Positions 1 to 8,493 of a stretch of 64,000 nucleotides of DNA are shown piece after piece. Every line of letters starts with the position of its first letter. Positions within the stretch are counted from its first letter, which is position 1. A program made the position numbers and the translations under genes. The notes below the pieces were generated by a model. It worked only from the letters and a program-made list of their open reading frames with translations. It did not search any database and was not told the DNA's origin. The DNA lies in NCBI RefSeq assembly GCF_000269985.1, contig NC_016109.1:6599001-6663000 (forward strand), written 5' to 3'. Source of the stretch: Kitasatospora setae KM-6054. GTDB lineage: Bacteria; Actinomycetota; Actinomycetes; Streptomycetales; Streptomycetaceae.

Positions 1-19
1 AAGAGAGAGCTCTCACCCC

Positions 20-667
20 ATGACCAACGTAGCGATCGTCTACTACTCGGCGACCGGGAACATCCACAAGCTCGCGGTCGCCGCCGCCGAGGCCGCCGAG
101 AAGGCCGGCGCCCAGGTCCGGCTGCGCCGCGTCGCCGAGATCCAGGAGAGCACCCTGGCCCCGAACTACACCGAGTGGACCGCCGCCTACGAGGAGCACG
201 TCTCGGGCAGCCGCGAGGTCGAGGTCGCCACCATCGACGACCTGGACTGGGCGGACGCCGTCGTCTGGGGCACCCCGGGCCGCTACGGCGCGATGGCCGG
301 CCCGCTCAAGCACTTCATCGACCAGACCTTCGAACTGCACGCCCGGCACGGCCTGAAGAACAAGGCGATGTCCGCCTTCACCTCCACCGGCACCCCGCAC
401 GGCGGCCAGGAGTCGACCCTGCTGTCGCTCTCCAACGTCTTCTACCACTGGGGCGCGATCATCGTGCCGCCCGGCGTCACCGACCCGATCCTGCTCGCCC
501 CCAGCAACGGCAACCCGTACGGCGTGAGCGCCACCTCCGGCCTGCAGGCGATCCCCGGCCAGCTGGCGCAGAACGTCACCGAGGACAACCTGAAGGCGGT
601 CGGCTACCAGACCGTCCGCACCCTGGAGATCGCCGCGGCCCTGAAGCGAGGTCTCGACAACGGCTGA
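20..667 (+). CDS. wrbA: WrbA-like NAD(P)H:quinone oxidoreductase (flavodoxin fold)
   Basis: A 215-residue flavodoxin-like protein of normal WrbA length. The phosphate-binding loop for FMN is visible at residues 8-14 (YYSATGN), the second flavin loop near residue 84 (GTPGRYGAMAGP) and the conserved TSTGTPHGGQE segment near residue 120. WrbA proteins bind FMN and reduce quinones by two electrons, which limits radical cycling; they are cytosolic. The gene is followed by a strong hairpin and is therefore probably monocistronic, although it sits just ahead of a biosynthetic ligase. A role in handling a quinone made by the cluster is possible but is inference only. Confidence 0.9.
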   Translation: MTNVAIVYYSATGNIHKLAVAAAEAAEKAGAQVRLRRVAEIQESTLAPNYTEWTAAYEEHVSGSREVEVATIDDLDWADAVVWGTPGRYGAMAGPLKHFIDQTFELHARHGLKNKAMSAFTSTGTPHGGQESTLLSLSNVFYHWGAIIVPPGVTDPILLAPSNGNPYGVSATSGLQAIPGQLAQNVTEDNLKAVGYQTVRTLEIAAALKRGLDNG

Positions 668-710
668 CCCCGTATTCCCCCCCCGAGCAACACGCACATC
701 CGGCGCATCC

Positions 711-746
711 ACAGGTCCGCCGCGGCTCCGGCCGCGGCGGACCTGT
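711..746 (+). terminator. Intrinsic-type hairpin after the WrbA-like gene
   Basis: A perfect 15-bp inverted repeat (711-725 pairing with 732-746, arm ACAGGTCCGCCGCGG) encloses a 6-nt loop 44 bp after the stop codon. There is no clear U tract, which is usual for actinomycete terminators. Confidence 0.75.
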
Positions 747-877
747 CGCGTTCGGCCGGCCTCTCGACGGCAAGGATCGGCGCAGGTCAGCGGCGGTCAG
801 TGGGGGTCAACTCGCTGATGTGACACAGTCAATCGGCCGTCCTGTCGGCCTGCGGCCGCCTCTGCGAGCGTGGAAGC

Positions 878-2467
878 ATGCTCCGGATCCCCAAGAACAA
901 GACAATCCTGAATCTCGGCCTGATGGCCGAGGAGGCTGCTGTTCGATACGGCGCCAACACCATCACCCTCGACGAGGCCATGGACGCCCTGCCGGAGGCG
1001 GGGCGCCGGTTCACCGTGGCCCGGTTCGCCGACCTGGTCGCCGAGACCGCCAACCGGCTGTGGGCGGCGGGCGTCCGCACCCGCGACCACGTCGTCATCC
1101 ACAAGACCAACAGCTTCGACATCACGCTGTTCGCCTGCGCCGCCGCCCGGATCGGCGCCGTGCCCGTGATGCTCTCCGCGCACCTCGACGGCCCGACCGT
1201 CGAAGCGCTGCTGCGGCGGCTCAAGCGCCCGGCGCTGCTCACCGACGCCGCCAAGCTCGACGGCGAGCTGGCCGGCGCGCCGCTGGCCGAACTCACCTCG
1301 CTGGTGCTCTCCGCGACCGGTGCGCGGCCCGGCGCGACCGCGCTCGCCGACCTGGCCGGCGCCCCGGTCCGCCCGGCCGTCGTGCTCGACCCGGACGAGC
1401 CCGCGATGATGACCCACACCTCCGGCACCACCGGCATCCCCAAGCTGGTCGTCCACTCGTCCCGCTCGATCGGCGCCCGCTACCTCTGGCAGGACCGGGT
1501 GGTGCGGCTGCTGCGCAAGCGCGAGGCCGTGCTGATGCACATCTCGTACGTGCACTCCCGGCTGTACCCCGGGATCGGCGTGCTGCTGAAGCGCAACAAG
1601 CCGATGGTGTTCCTGAACGACGCCTCCCCGGAGCGGCTGGCCGACGCGCTGGTCGAGCACCGCCCCGGCGTCCTGGAGACCCACCCGAACTCGTTCCTGG
1701 AGTGCGAGTCCATCCTCGACGACCCGCGCAGGCCGATCTCCAGCGTCCGCTTCTTCAACAGCACCTTCGACGCCATCCACCCCGGCACCATGCACAAGTT
1801 CCTCCAGGCGTCCGAGCGCCGCAGCCCGGTCTTCCTCCAGGTGTACGGCCAGAGCGAGTGCGGTCCGCTGATCGCCCGCCCCTACACCCGCGGCAACGTC
1901 CTGCACGCCGACGGCCGCTGCCAGGGCTACCCGGCCCCCGGCATCACCCGCTACCGCCTGGTCCCGCGCAACGGGCAGCCGGCCACCCGCGAGACCCCCG
2001 GCTACATCGACGTCTCCACCGCCGGCCGCGCCCTCGGCTACTACGGCGAGGAGGAGCGCTTCCAGCAGCAGGTGCACGGCGAGTGGTGGCGCGGCGGCGA
2101 CGTCGGCTACCGCACCAAGTGGGGCTGCCTGCACCTGCTGGACCGCGAGGTCGACGTCATCCCCACCATCCACTCCACCCTCGAGGTCGAGGACGTCCTG
2201 CTGCACCGGCTGCCGGAACTCACCGAACTGGTCATCGTCCCCGGCCGGAACAAGGAACCGCTGCCGGTCGTCTGCACCCGTGGCGACGCCCCGATCGACC
2301 TCGACCGCTGGCGCGCCGCCGTCGCCGACCAGGCCGCCATGGCGGACCCGGTCCAGCTGCGGCTCGACGAACTGCCGCGCACCGCCACCGCGAAGATCAA
2401 GCGCCTGGAGCTGGCCTCCCGCCTGACGGCCGCCCGGGAACCGCAGCCCGCCGGACAGCTCTGCTGA
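878..2467 (+). CDS. Adenylate-forming (ANL) acyl-CoA ligase-like enzyme 1
   Basis: A 529-residue class I adenylate-forming enzyme. The ATP-binding loop is at residues 179-189 (THTSGTTGIPK), an A5-type motif YGQSE lies near residue 325, a GDVGYR segment near 408, and the C-terminal Lys motif TATAKIKRLE near 508, so the catalytic apparatus looks intact. It should activate a carboxylate as acyl-AMP and pass it to CoA or an amine. It is a clear paralogue of the ligase at 15962-17602: both share HPN(S/T)FL, STFDAIHP and YGQSE-x-GP. The substrate is unknown; 3-hydroxyanthranilate, made by genes at 20-25 kb, is a plausible candidate. Some members of this fold catalyse ATP-dependent diazotisation rather than thioesterification. 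Confidence 0.85.
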   Translation: MLRIPKNKTILNLGLMAEEAAVRYGANTITLDEAMDALPEAGRRFTVARFADLVAETANRLWAAGVRTRDHVVIHKTNSFDITLFACAAARIGAVPVMLSAHLDGPTVEALLRRLKRPALLTDAAKLDGELAGAPLAELTSLVLSATGARPGATALADLAGAPVRPAVVLDPDEPAMMTHTSGTTGIPKLVVHSSRSIGARYLWQDRVVRLLRKREAVLMHISYVHSRLYPGIGVLLKRNKPMVFLNDASPERLADALVEHRPGVLETHPNSFLECESILDDPRRPISSVRFFNSTFDAIHPGTMHKFLQASERRSPVFLQVYGQSECGPLIARPYTRGNVLHADGRCQGYPAPGITRYRLVPRNGQPATRETPGYIDVSTAGRALGYYGEEERFQQQVHGEWWRGGDVGYRTKWGCLHLLDREVDVIPTIHSTLEVEDVLLHRLPELTELVIVPGRNKEPLPVVCTRGDAPIDLDRWRAAVADQAAMADPVQLRLDELPRTATAKIKRLELASRLTAAREPQPAGQLC

Positions 2468-2500
2468 CCCGCCCTGCCCCACCGGCCCTCACCGGCCGCC

Positions 2501-2545
2501 TGACTTCCCTGACCTCCCCGACCTCCCTGACCTCCCTGACCTCCC
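2501..2545. repeat. Five tandem copies of a 9-bp unit
   Basis: Five consecutive 9-mers with consensus TGACCTCCC (units begin at 2501, 2510, 2519, 2528 and 2537; two carry one change) fill the gap between the ligase stop and the MFS start. There is no coding explanation. Confidence 0.85.
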
Positions 2546-2618
2546 GAAGAACCACCGAGTGACGAAGCGTCACCCCACCGACCCGCGAACCCCACCCCTG
2601 ACCCGAAGGAAGACCCCG

Positions 2619-4091
2619 ATGTCACAGCTCGCCGAGAACGAGACGGCCCGCCGCCGCCGGCTCGGGCTGACCCTGGCCCTGCTGGCCTTCGCCCAGCTCA
2701 TCATCTCCATCGACTACAACATCGTGTACGTCGCCCTTCCCGAGATCGGCTCGGCCCTCGGCTTCACCGCGCAGAACCTCCAGTGGGTGGTCAGCGCCTA
2801 CGCCGTCGCCTTCGGCGGGTTCCTGATGCTCGGCGGCCGCGCCTGCGACCTGTTCGGCCCGCGCCGGATGTTCGTCCTCGGCCTCAGCCTGTACGCCGGC
2901 TCCTCGCTGCTCGGCGCCCTCGCCCAGGAGCCCGGCCTGCTGATCGCCTCCCGCGCCGTGCAGGGCATCGGCGGCGCGTTCCTCTTCCCCGCCACCCTCA
3001 CCCTGGTCTCCACCAGCTTCGCCGAGGGCAAGGAGCGCAACCGCGCCTTCGCCGTCTGGGGCACCGCCGGCGGCAGCGGCATGATCGTCGGCTCGCTGCT
3101 CGGCGGCGTCCTCACCCAGGCGTTCGGCTGGAGCTCGGTCTTCTACATCAACGTGCTGCTGGCCGGCGTCGCCGCGCTGCTCGCCTTCCCGCTGATCAGC
3201 CCCGACGCCACCCGCAAGAGCGGCCGCGGCTTCGACCTGGCCGGCGCGCTCACCTCCACCATCGGCATCACCGCCGTGGTCTTCGCCCTCGGCCAGGGCC
3301 CGGTCTCCGGCTGGGGCTCGCTGCCGGTCGTCGGCGCCTTCGTCGCCGGCGCCGTGCTCCTCGCGCTGTTCTTCGCGATCGAGAAGCGCTCCGCGGACCC
3401 GCTGCTCCCGCTGCGCCTGTTCGCCAACCGCAACCTCACCACCGCCACCGCCGTCACCTTCGCCTACATGGGCACCTTCGGCACCCTGCTGTACTTCCTC
3501 ACCGTCTACTTCCAGGGCGTGCACGGCTACAACGCCCTCGACACCGGCCTGGCGTTCCTCGTCCCGATGGTCGCCATCGCCTTCGGCGCCCAGACCGCGG
3601 GCCGCCTGGCCACCCGCTACGGCATCCGCGCCATCATGATCGCCTCGCTGCTGATCGGCGTCGTCGGCGCCGGCATCGTCGGCGTCACCATGGCCGCCGA
3701 CGCCTCCTACCTGGTCCTCGTCCCCGGCCTGATCGTGCTGGGCGTCGGCCAGGGCGCCGGCTACACCCTGATGTTCGGCGCCGCCGCGGTCGGCATCGAA
3801 CCCCAGGACCAGGGCATCGCCTCCGGCGCCGCCTCCACCACCCAGCAGGTCGGCGGCGCCGTCGGCCTCGCCGTCCTGGTCGCCGTCGCCAACTCCGGCC
3901 TGTCCGGCAAGACCGGCGAGGCCCTGCGCGTCGCCACCTCCGACGGCACCCGCAACGCCTTCTACCTCGCCGCCGTCGGCATCCTCATCACCGCCGTCAT
4001 CGCCCTCGGCCTCCGCAAGCCCGAACCCCGCGCCACCACCGGCTCCACCGCCGACGCGGCCGCCGACACCCTGGAGAAGGCCGGCGTCTGA
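2619..4091 (+). CDS. MFS drug exporter, DHA2 (EmrB/QacA) family
   Basis: A 490-residue, 14-helix-type major facilitator. It begins MSQLAENETARRRR and has the DHA2 features DYNIVYVALPEIG in helix 1, a GGRACDLFGPRR loop 2-3 motif and SRAVQGIGGAFLFPATLTL in motif C. The reading frame is open 20 codons further upstream, but the ATG at 2619 is preceded by a GAAGGAAG ribosome site at 2605-2612, so that start is preferred. Position next to a ligase and a secondary-metabolite cluster suggests export of, and self-resistance to, the product. It is probably co-transcribed with the ligase upstream and ends at a strong convergent terminator. Confidence 0.9.
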   Translation: MSQLAENETARRRRLGLTLALLAFAQLIISIDYNIVYVALPEIGSALGFTAQNLQWVVSAYAVAFGGFLMLGGRACDLFGPRRMFVLGLSLYAGSSLLGALAQEPGLLIASRAVQGIGGAFLFPATLTLVSTSFAEGKERNRAFAVWGTAGGSGMIVGSLLGGVLTQAFGWSSVFYINVLLAGVAALLAFPLISPDATRKSGRGFDLAGALTSTIGITAVVFALGQGPVSGWGSLPVVGAFVAGAVLLALFFAIEKRSADPLLPLRLFANRNLTTATAVTFAYMGTFGTLLYFLTVYFQGVHGYNALDTGLAFLVPMVAIAFGAQTAGRLATRYGIRAIMIASLLIGVVGAGIVGVTMAADASYLVLVPGLIVLGVGQGAGYTLMFGAAAVGIEPQDQGIASGAASTTQQVGGAVGLAVLVAVANSGLSGKTGEALRVATSDGTRNAFYLAAVGILITAVIALGLRKPEPRATTGSTADAAADTLEKAGV

Positions 4092-4115
4092 CCCGCCCCC
4101 TCCCGCCCCACCCCT

Positions 4116-4151
4116 GCGAGAGCCCCCCGCCACCCGGCGGGGGGCTCTCGC
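4116..4151. terminator. Bidirectional hairpin terminator between convergent genes
   Basis: A perfect 15-bp inverted repeat (arm GCGAGAGCCCCCCGC at 4116-4130, partner 4137-4151) with a 6-nt loop lies between the stop codons of the MFS gene (+) and the XRE regulator (-), and can serve both strands. Confidence 0.85.
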
Positions 4152-4170
4152 ACGCGCGCGGCCGGGCCGT

Positions 4171-5460
4171 TCAGGAGAGGGGGACGGCGGCGGCGAGCTC
4201 CCGAACCCCTGCGGCTCGCGGGTGGCGGGTCACGAGGTCGCTGACGACCGCTCGGATGGAGGATCGGTCGCGGATCTCGGCCGGGCTCGCTCGGAGTGCC
4301 GAGAGAAGTTCGTTCGCCGTCTGCTCTGGGCGCCCCCACTGCCACCAGGCGCGTGCCAGGTCGGTGTGCAGTCGGGCGCGCCGTTCGGCGGTGGGGAACT
4401 GCTCCGGCCGCAGGTTGCGGCCGGCTTCGAGGGCGGCCCCTGCGTCGCCGAGGGCCCAGTGGACGCTGACGGCGTAGAGGTCGGCCGCTGCCGGGGTGAT
4501 GGTGAACAGGCTCCCGGTGCCGGGGGTGGCGGGCAGTCGGCGGGCGGCGTTCCGGGCTTCGGCCATCATGGCGACGGCTTCCGTGCGCTGGCCGGCGACC
4601 GCCGCGGTGTAGGCGAGGGTGCACAGCAGTTGGGCGTAGGCCGCCGTCTGGGGCTGGGTGGTGAGTCCGGTGTTCTCCAGGCGGTCGACGGCGGTGAGCA
4701 TCAGCCGCTGCGCGGCGGGGGCCCGGTCCTGGTGCCTCAGCACGACGGCCGCCTCGCGGGTGGCGGCGGCCTGGGCCAGCGGCGAGCCGGACACCTCTGC
4801 CCAGGTACGGGCGCGGTCCGCGGTCAACCGGGCCCGGTCGTAGTGGCCGGTCTTGATCAGGACTGCGGTGGCGAGGCTGTAGACCGTGGACAGCCGGGCC
4901 TGGTCGAGGTCGCGCCGGGAGTCGGCGGCGGCGTGGGCGTCGGCGATCAGGCCGGGCAGAACCTCAAGGAGTCGGGCGTGCGCTCCGGTGTCGAACAGGT
5001 CGCGGGCGCGGTTCAGGACCTGGTCGAGCTGCGCGGCGTTGCGGGTCGGCCCGGGTGTGTCGGCGAGCGCGTCGTCCAGCCCTAGGAGTAAGGCCGCCGG
5101 CCCGGCCACGGTGGCGGCGGCGACAAGCGTTCGGCGGCGCATAGGACTCTCCTCGGCCTGGCGGAAACTGCCGGCCACTCTATCCGTGTGGTGGCCGGTC
5201 GACGGGCCCAGCGCAAGGGAAGTCACCAGTACGTGGCGCGGCATTCCGACTTCGATCGCGGCCTGCCGAAGGAGTGCCAGGTCCACGATTCGGTTGGCGC
5301 GTTCGAGACGGCTGACCGTGGAGGGCGAGACTCCCAGGCGGCGCTCGAGGGCTTCCAGTGTCCAGTCGCGGTGCTGGCGTCCCAGGCGCACCAGTTCACC
5401 TGGGCGGTGCTGCTCCGCCAGCGACCGGGCTTTCGGGGTGCTCCACAGTGAGTCCGGCAC
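4171..5460 (-). CDS. XRE-type regulator with C-terminal TPR-like helical domain
   Basis: 429 residues from a GTG at 5460, chosen because GGGAGGT lies 3 nt upstream on the minus strand; the frame is open further upstream but without typical protein features. Residues ~8-70 form a helix-turn-helix (LGRQHRDWTLEALERRLGVSPSTVSRLER). A basic then hydrophobic stretch (MRRRTLVAAATVAGPAALLLG) follows, and the remainder is alpha-helical TPR-like sequence. This domain order is common in actinomycetes, where such proteins act as DNA-binding regulators sensing small molecules or peptides. It is transcribed divergently from the GRDP-like gene at 5645, which it may control. Confidence 0.8.
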   Translation of the reverse strand: MPDSLWSTPKARSLAEQHRPGELVRLGRQHRDWTLEALERRLGVSPSTVSRLERANRIVDLALLRQAAIEVGMPRHVLVTSLALGPSTGHHTDRVAGSFRQAEESPMRRRTLVAAATVAGPAALLLGLDDALADTPGPTRNAAQLDQVLNRARDLFDTGAHARLLEVLPGLIADAHAAADSRRDLDQARLSTVYSLATAVLIKTGHYDRARLTADRARTWAEVSGSPLAQAAATREAAVVLRHQDRAPAAQRLMLTAVDRLENTGLTTQPQTAAYAQLLCTLAYTAAVAGQRTEAVAMMAEARNAARRLPATPGTGSLFTITPAAADLYAVSVHWALGDAGAALEAGRNLRPEQFPTAERRARLHTDLARAWWQWGRPEQTANELLSALRASPAEIRDRSSIRAVVSDLVTRHPRAAGVRELAAAVPLS

Positions 5461-5644
5461 GGGACCTCCCAGGCGACACAACCGGGGCTCACCAACGGTA
5501 CACATGATCCGACAGTCCGTCGACGATGCTTGCATGCCGTGCAAAACAGTTCCAGGGTAAGCAAGTTGACCACTCCGGCTATCCGGGTGGTGGTGTGCTG
5601 TTCGCACCGTCCGGGGCCATCCCGGACCCGAAGTCGGAGGAACC

Positions 5645-6100
5645 ATGGCAACCTCGACCGCTCCCGCCGACCAGATCACCGGCCTGTTCCGGAACGTGCG
5701 TGACCACGTCCCCGCCGACCTGTGGGACAAGCAGATCGGCCTGCTGATGCGCGACCACCCCTACGACTCCGTCATGGCCGCCCGCGTCCTGGGGCAGGGC
5801 TACGCCTACCTGCTCACCGCGATGGCCCACCGCGACGAGCACCTGGGTCTGGGCCCCAGCTCGCTGGTGGACATCGGCGTCCACACGATCGTCCTGGACA
5901 CCGTCGCCTACGCCGAGCTGTGCCGTGTCCACAACGGCGGCCGCTTCCTGCACCACGTGCCGGCCGTCGAGTTCAAGCAGGACGGCACCGTGCCGCGCAC
6001 CGCCCAGCTGATCGCCGCCGAGGGCTGGGAGGTGGACCTGCCCTTGTGGGCGGACGCCGCCGGCTGCAGCCCCTGCCACCCCGGCAACGACTCGCACTGA
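5645..6100 (+). CDS. Glycine-rich domain-containing protein (GRDP)-like small protein
   Basis: 151 residues. The core LVDIGVHTIVLDTVAYAELCRVHNGGRFLHHVP resembles the (D)xGWHTFILxTxxYAxFCxxxxGxFIHHVP pattern of GRDP-like proteins (named for plant homologues), and the C terminus carries a CSPCH pair of cysteines. Molecular function is unknown in bacteria. A good ribosome site (GGAGGAACC) precedes the ATG. The divergent XRE-TPR regulator next door makes a regulator/effector pair likely; homologous pairs are frequent in Streptomyces. The family assignment is from memory of the motif and is moderate. Confidence 0.6.
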   Translation: MATSTAPADQITGLFRNVRDHVPADLWDKQIGLLMRDHPYDSVMAARVLGQGYAYLLTAMAHRDEHLGLGPSSLVDIGVHTIVLDTVAYAELCRVHNGGRFLHHVPAVEFKQDGTVPRTAQLIAAEGWEVDLPLWADAAGCSPCHPGNDSH

Positions 6101-6110
6101 CCGGTCATCG

Positions 6111-6137
6111 GGCGGCCCCGGGACCCCCGGGGCCGCC
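6111..6137 (+). terminator. Hairpin terminator after the GRDP-like gene
   Basis: Perfect 11-bp inverted repeat (GGCGGCCCCGG at 6111-6121, partner 6127-6137) with a 5-nt loop, 10 bp after the stop codon. Confidence 0.8.
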
Positions 6138-6206
6138 TTCCGCCCGGGAGGGTGGAGTTCCCCCGAAGTCCTCCGCCGGTACGCGGCGGGCGCGAGGATG
6201 GCACGG

Positions 6207-6893
6207 GTGACGACCACCCCGCCGGACCTCTGGCACCACTACGGCCGCGCCCGCTCCGACAGCGACCGCGCCGTTCCTCCGGTTTTCTCCTGGGTCTGGG
6301 CCCAGGACGCGGGCCCCGGGGCCGAGGTCCTGGGCGACGTCACCGGCCTCGTCGTCGCCGACCTCGGCGCCGGTGTCGCCCGCCACGCCGCCCACCTCGT
6401 CGCCCGCCACGCCCCGGCCCGGGTCGACGCCGTCGACTCCTCCGCCGCCCAGCACGCGAGGGCGCGTGACCTGTACGGCCACCTCGCGCCGCGGTTGCGC
6501 GCCGTGCACGCCGACGCGGTCGACCACTTGGACGCCCACCCCGGCTCGTACGACGTCCTCTGCTCGGTGTTCGGGAGTCTGGACTTCACCGATCCCCGCC
6601 GACTGCTCCCCGCCGCTGCCCGGGCCCTTCGGCCGGGCGGGCTGCTGGTGGCTTCCACTCTGGGGCACTACCTCGGCGGGGCACCCGCCGAGACGGATGT
6701 CCGGCACGCCGAAGTGCCGGTCCGGACCCCGGACGGCACCGCCGCGACGATGCGCCGCTGGGTGCTCCAGGAGGCCGTCTGGACCGAGCTGCTGGACGGG
6801 GCGGGCTTCACCCGGATCGGCGTCGACCGGCTCCCGCCCGCCGCCTTGGGCCCGCGGTCGGCCGACACGCTGCTGCTCCGGGCCCGCCGGTAG
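6207..6893 (+). CDS. Class I SAM-dependent methyltransferase
   Basis: About 228 residues with a Rossmann-type AdoMet-binding motif I (VVADLGAGVARHAAHL, near residue 48), an acidic motif II position (VDAVDSS) and the post-motif GGLLVASTLGHY. The start is uncertain: GTG at 6207 has GAGG at a 9-nt spacing, whereas ATG at 6198 lies directly on that GAGG, so GTG is preferred. The substrate cannot be read from sequence. It stands alone between the GRDP-like gene and a small membrane protein. Confidence 0.8.
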   Translation: MTTTPPDLWHHYGRARSDSDRAVPPVFSWVWAQDAGPGAEVLGDVTGLVVADLGAGVARHAAHLVARHAPARVDAVDSSAAQHARARDLYGHLAPRLRAVHADAVDHLDAHPGSYDVLCSVFGSLDFTDPRRLLPAAARALRPGGLLVASTLGHYLGGAPAETDVRHAEVPVRTPDGTAATMRRWVLQEAVWTELLDGAGFTRIGVDRLPPAALGPRSADTLLLRARR

Positions 6894-7038
6894 TCCGGTG
6901 GCCGGTGCGGGGGCGTGCTCCGTCCGTTGGTGATGGTGCGTCAGGTGAATTTCCCCGGGGGAGCGTGCGGTGGGGCTTGACGGGCGGGGGCCGGCGCCGT
7001 GCGATGGGGGAGGGAGACGGCGGGACGGGGGTGGCGCG

Positions 7039-7245
7039 ATGGCGGCGGAAGGATCCGACGGGCCCGGTGGCGAGCCCGGGGAGGACGGCGGGGTGCCGCC
7101 GCGCGGGGCTCCGCGGGTGCCGCCGGAGGGGCGGGAGCGGCCGTTCCTGCACGTGGCCTGGATCATCCTGGCGGTCCTCGTGCTGGGGCTGGTCCTGAGC
7201 ACGGCGAGCGGGGGCTGCACCGCCGGCTGCGTCAGCTATCCCTGA
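7039..7245 (+). CDS. Small single-span membrane protein, unknown function
   Basis: 68 residues from the ATG at 7039: a Gly/Pro/Glu-rich N terminus (~40 residues), one hydrophobic span (HVAWIILAVLVLGLVLSTA) and a short tail with two cysteines (GGCTAGCVSYP). Upstream in-frame sequence is low-complexity, so the later ATG is used. Its 3' end overlaps the 3' end of the convergent FAD reductase gene by 14 bp. No family was recognised; a single helix with a Cys-containing tail is all that can be said. Confidence 0.5.
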   Translation: MAAEGSDGPGGEPGEDGGVPPRGAPRVPPEGRERPFLHVAWIILAVLVLGLVLSTASGGCTAGCVSYP

Positions 7246-8455
7246 GACCGGTCGCCGTGCCGAGCAGTTCGTCGGCGGGGGCGGGGAGTTCGCGGCCGAG
7301 GAGGCCGTGCAGGACGGGGTAGGCGCGGGTGTCGCCGGCCAGGACGCCGCCGAGGAGGACGGTGCCGTCCTCGTCGAGGACGAGTTTGGCGTAGCGGGTG
7401 TCGCCGAGGTGGCGGGTGTATTCGAGGGCGCCGGGGGTCTGGGCGTGGGCGTCGCCGAAGGAGGCGACGTCGACGCCCAGCAGCTTGAGCCTGGTGGAGA
7501 GGTCGGCGCCGGGGAAGCGGGTGGGGCCCTCGCCGAGGAGTTGGCCGACGACGGCTTCGGCCATCCGGTAGCCGGGGGCGACCAGGCCGTAGCAGCGGCC
7601 CTCGACGGCGGCGCACTCGCCGATCGCCCAGATCCGCTCGTCCGCGGTGCGGCAGTGGTCGTCGACCAGGAAGCCGCCGCGTTCGGCGCGGGGCAGGCCG
7701 GCGTCGGCGGCGAGGGCGTCCTGCGGGCGGACGCCGGCCGAGAAGACGACCAGGCCGGTGTCGACGGCGGTGCCGTCGGCGAGCCGGACCCGGGCGGCGC
7801 GGCCGTCGGGGCCCGCTTCGACGGCCCGGGTGGCGGCGGCGAGGTGGAGGCGGACGCCGAGCGCGGAGACCAGCCGGGCGAGCACCCGGCCGCCGCCGTC
7901 GTCGACCTGGACGGGCATCAGCCGGGGGGCCATCTCGACGACGTGCGGGCGCAGGCCGAGCAGTCGCAGCGCGTTGGCGGCTTCCAGGCCGAGCAGGCCG
8001 CCGCCGATGACCACGCCGGAGTGGGCGCCGGCCGCGGCGTCCCGGATCGCGTCGAGGTCGTCCAGGGTGCGGTAGACGAAGCAGCCGGGCAGGTCGTGGC
8101 CGGGCACGGGCGGGACGAAGGGGCGGGAGCCGGTGGCGAGGACCAGCGCGTCGTAGCGGACCGTGCCGCCGTCGGCGCAGCGGACGGTGCGGGCGGTGCG
8201 GTCCACGGCGACCGCCCTGGTGGAGTGCCGGAACTCGACCAGGGCGTCGTGCCGCAGCCCGGGGCGGACCAGGCTGAGATCGGCGGCGCTGCGGCCGTCC
8301 AGGTAGGAGGAGAGCGCGACCCGGTCGTACGCCGGGTGCCGCTCCTCGCCGAGGACGACGACCCGCCAGGCCGCGGTGCGGTCCCTGGCGCGCAGGTCCT
8401 CGACCAGGCGCTGCCCGGTCATGCCGTGTCCGACGACGACGAGGGTTCGGGTCAT
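7232..8455 (-). CDS. NirB-type FAD/NAD(P) oxidoreductase (N-terminal NirB half only)
   Basis: 407 residues. It begins MTRTLVVVGHGMTGQRLVEDL, a dinucleotide-binding motif typical of NirB and rubredoxin-reductase-like proteins, and has an FAD motif GGLLGLEAANALRLLG near residue 160 and ATGSRPFVPPVPG near residue 105. It stops after the pyridine nucleotide disulphide oxidoreductase region: there is no [2Fe-2S] or sirohaem domain. It is last in the minus-strand nitrate operon and likely passes electrons from NAD(P)H toward the nitrate or nitrite reductase system. The longer open frame upstream of 8455 has no supporting start and was excluded. Confidence 0.85.
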   Translation of the reverse strand: MTRTLVVVGHGMTGQRLVEDLRARDRTAAWRVVVLGEERHPAYDRVALSSYLDGRSAADLSLVRPGLRHDALVEFRHSTRAVAVDRTARTVRCADGGTVRYDALVLATGSRPFVPPVPGHDLPGCFVYRTLDDLDAIRDAAAGAHSGVVIGGGLLGLEAANALRLLGLRPHVVEMAPRLMPVQVDDGGGRVLARLVSALGVRLHLAAATRAVEAGPDGRAARVRLADGTAVDTGLVVFSAGVRPQDALAADAGLPRAERGGFLVDDHCRTADERIWAIGECAAVEGRCYGLVAPGYRMAEAVVGQLLGEGPTRFPGADLSTRLKLLGVDVASFGDAHAQTPGALEYTRHLGDTRYAKLVLDEDGTVLLGGVLAGDTRAYPVLHGLLGRELPAPADELLGTATGLRDS

Positions 8456-8493
8456 GGGGGTGTCCTCCGGGTGGGGGCCGGCCGGGCGGCCGG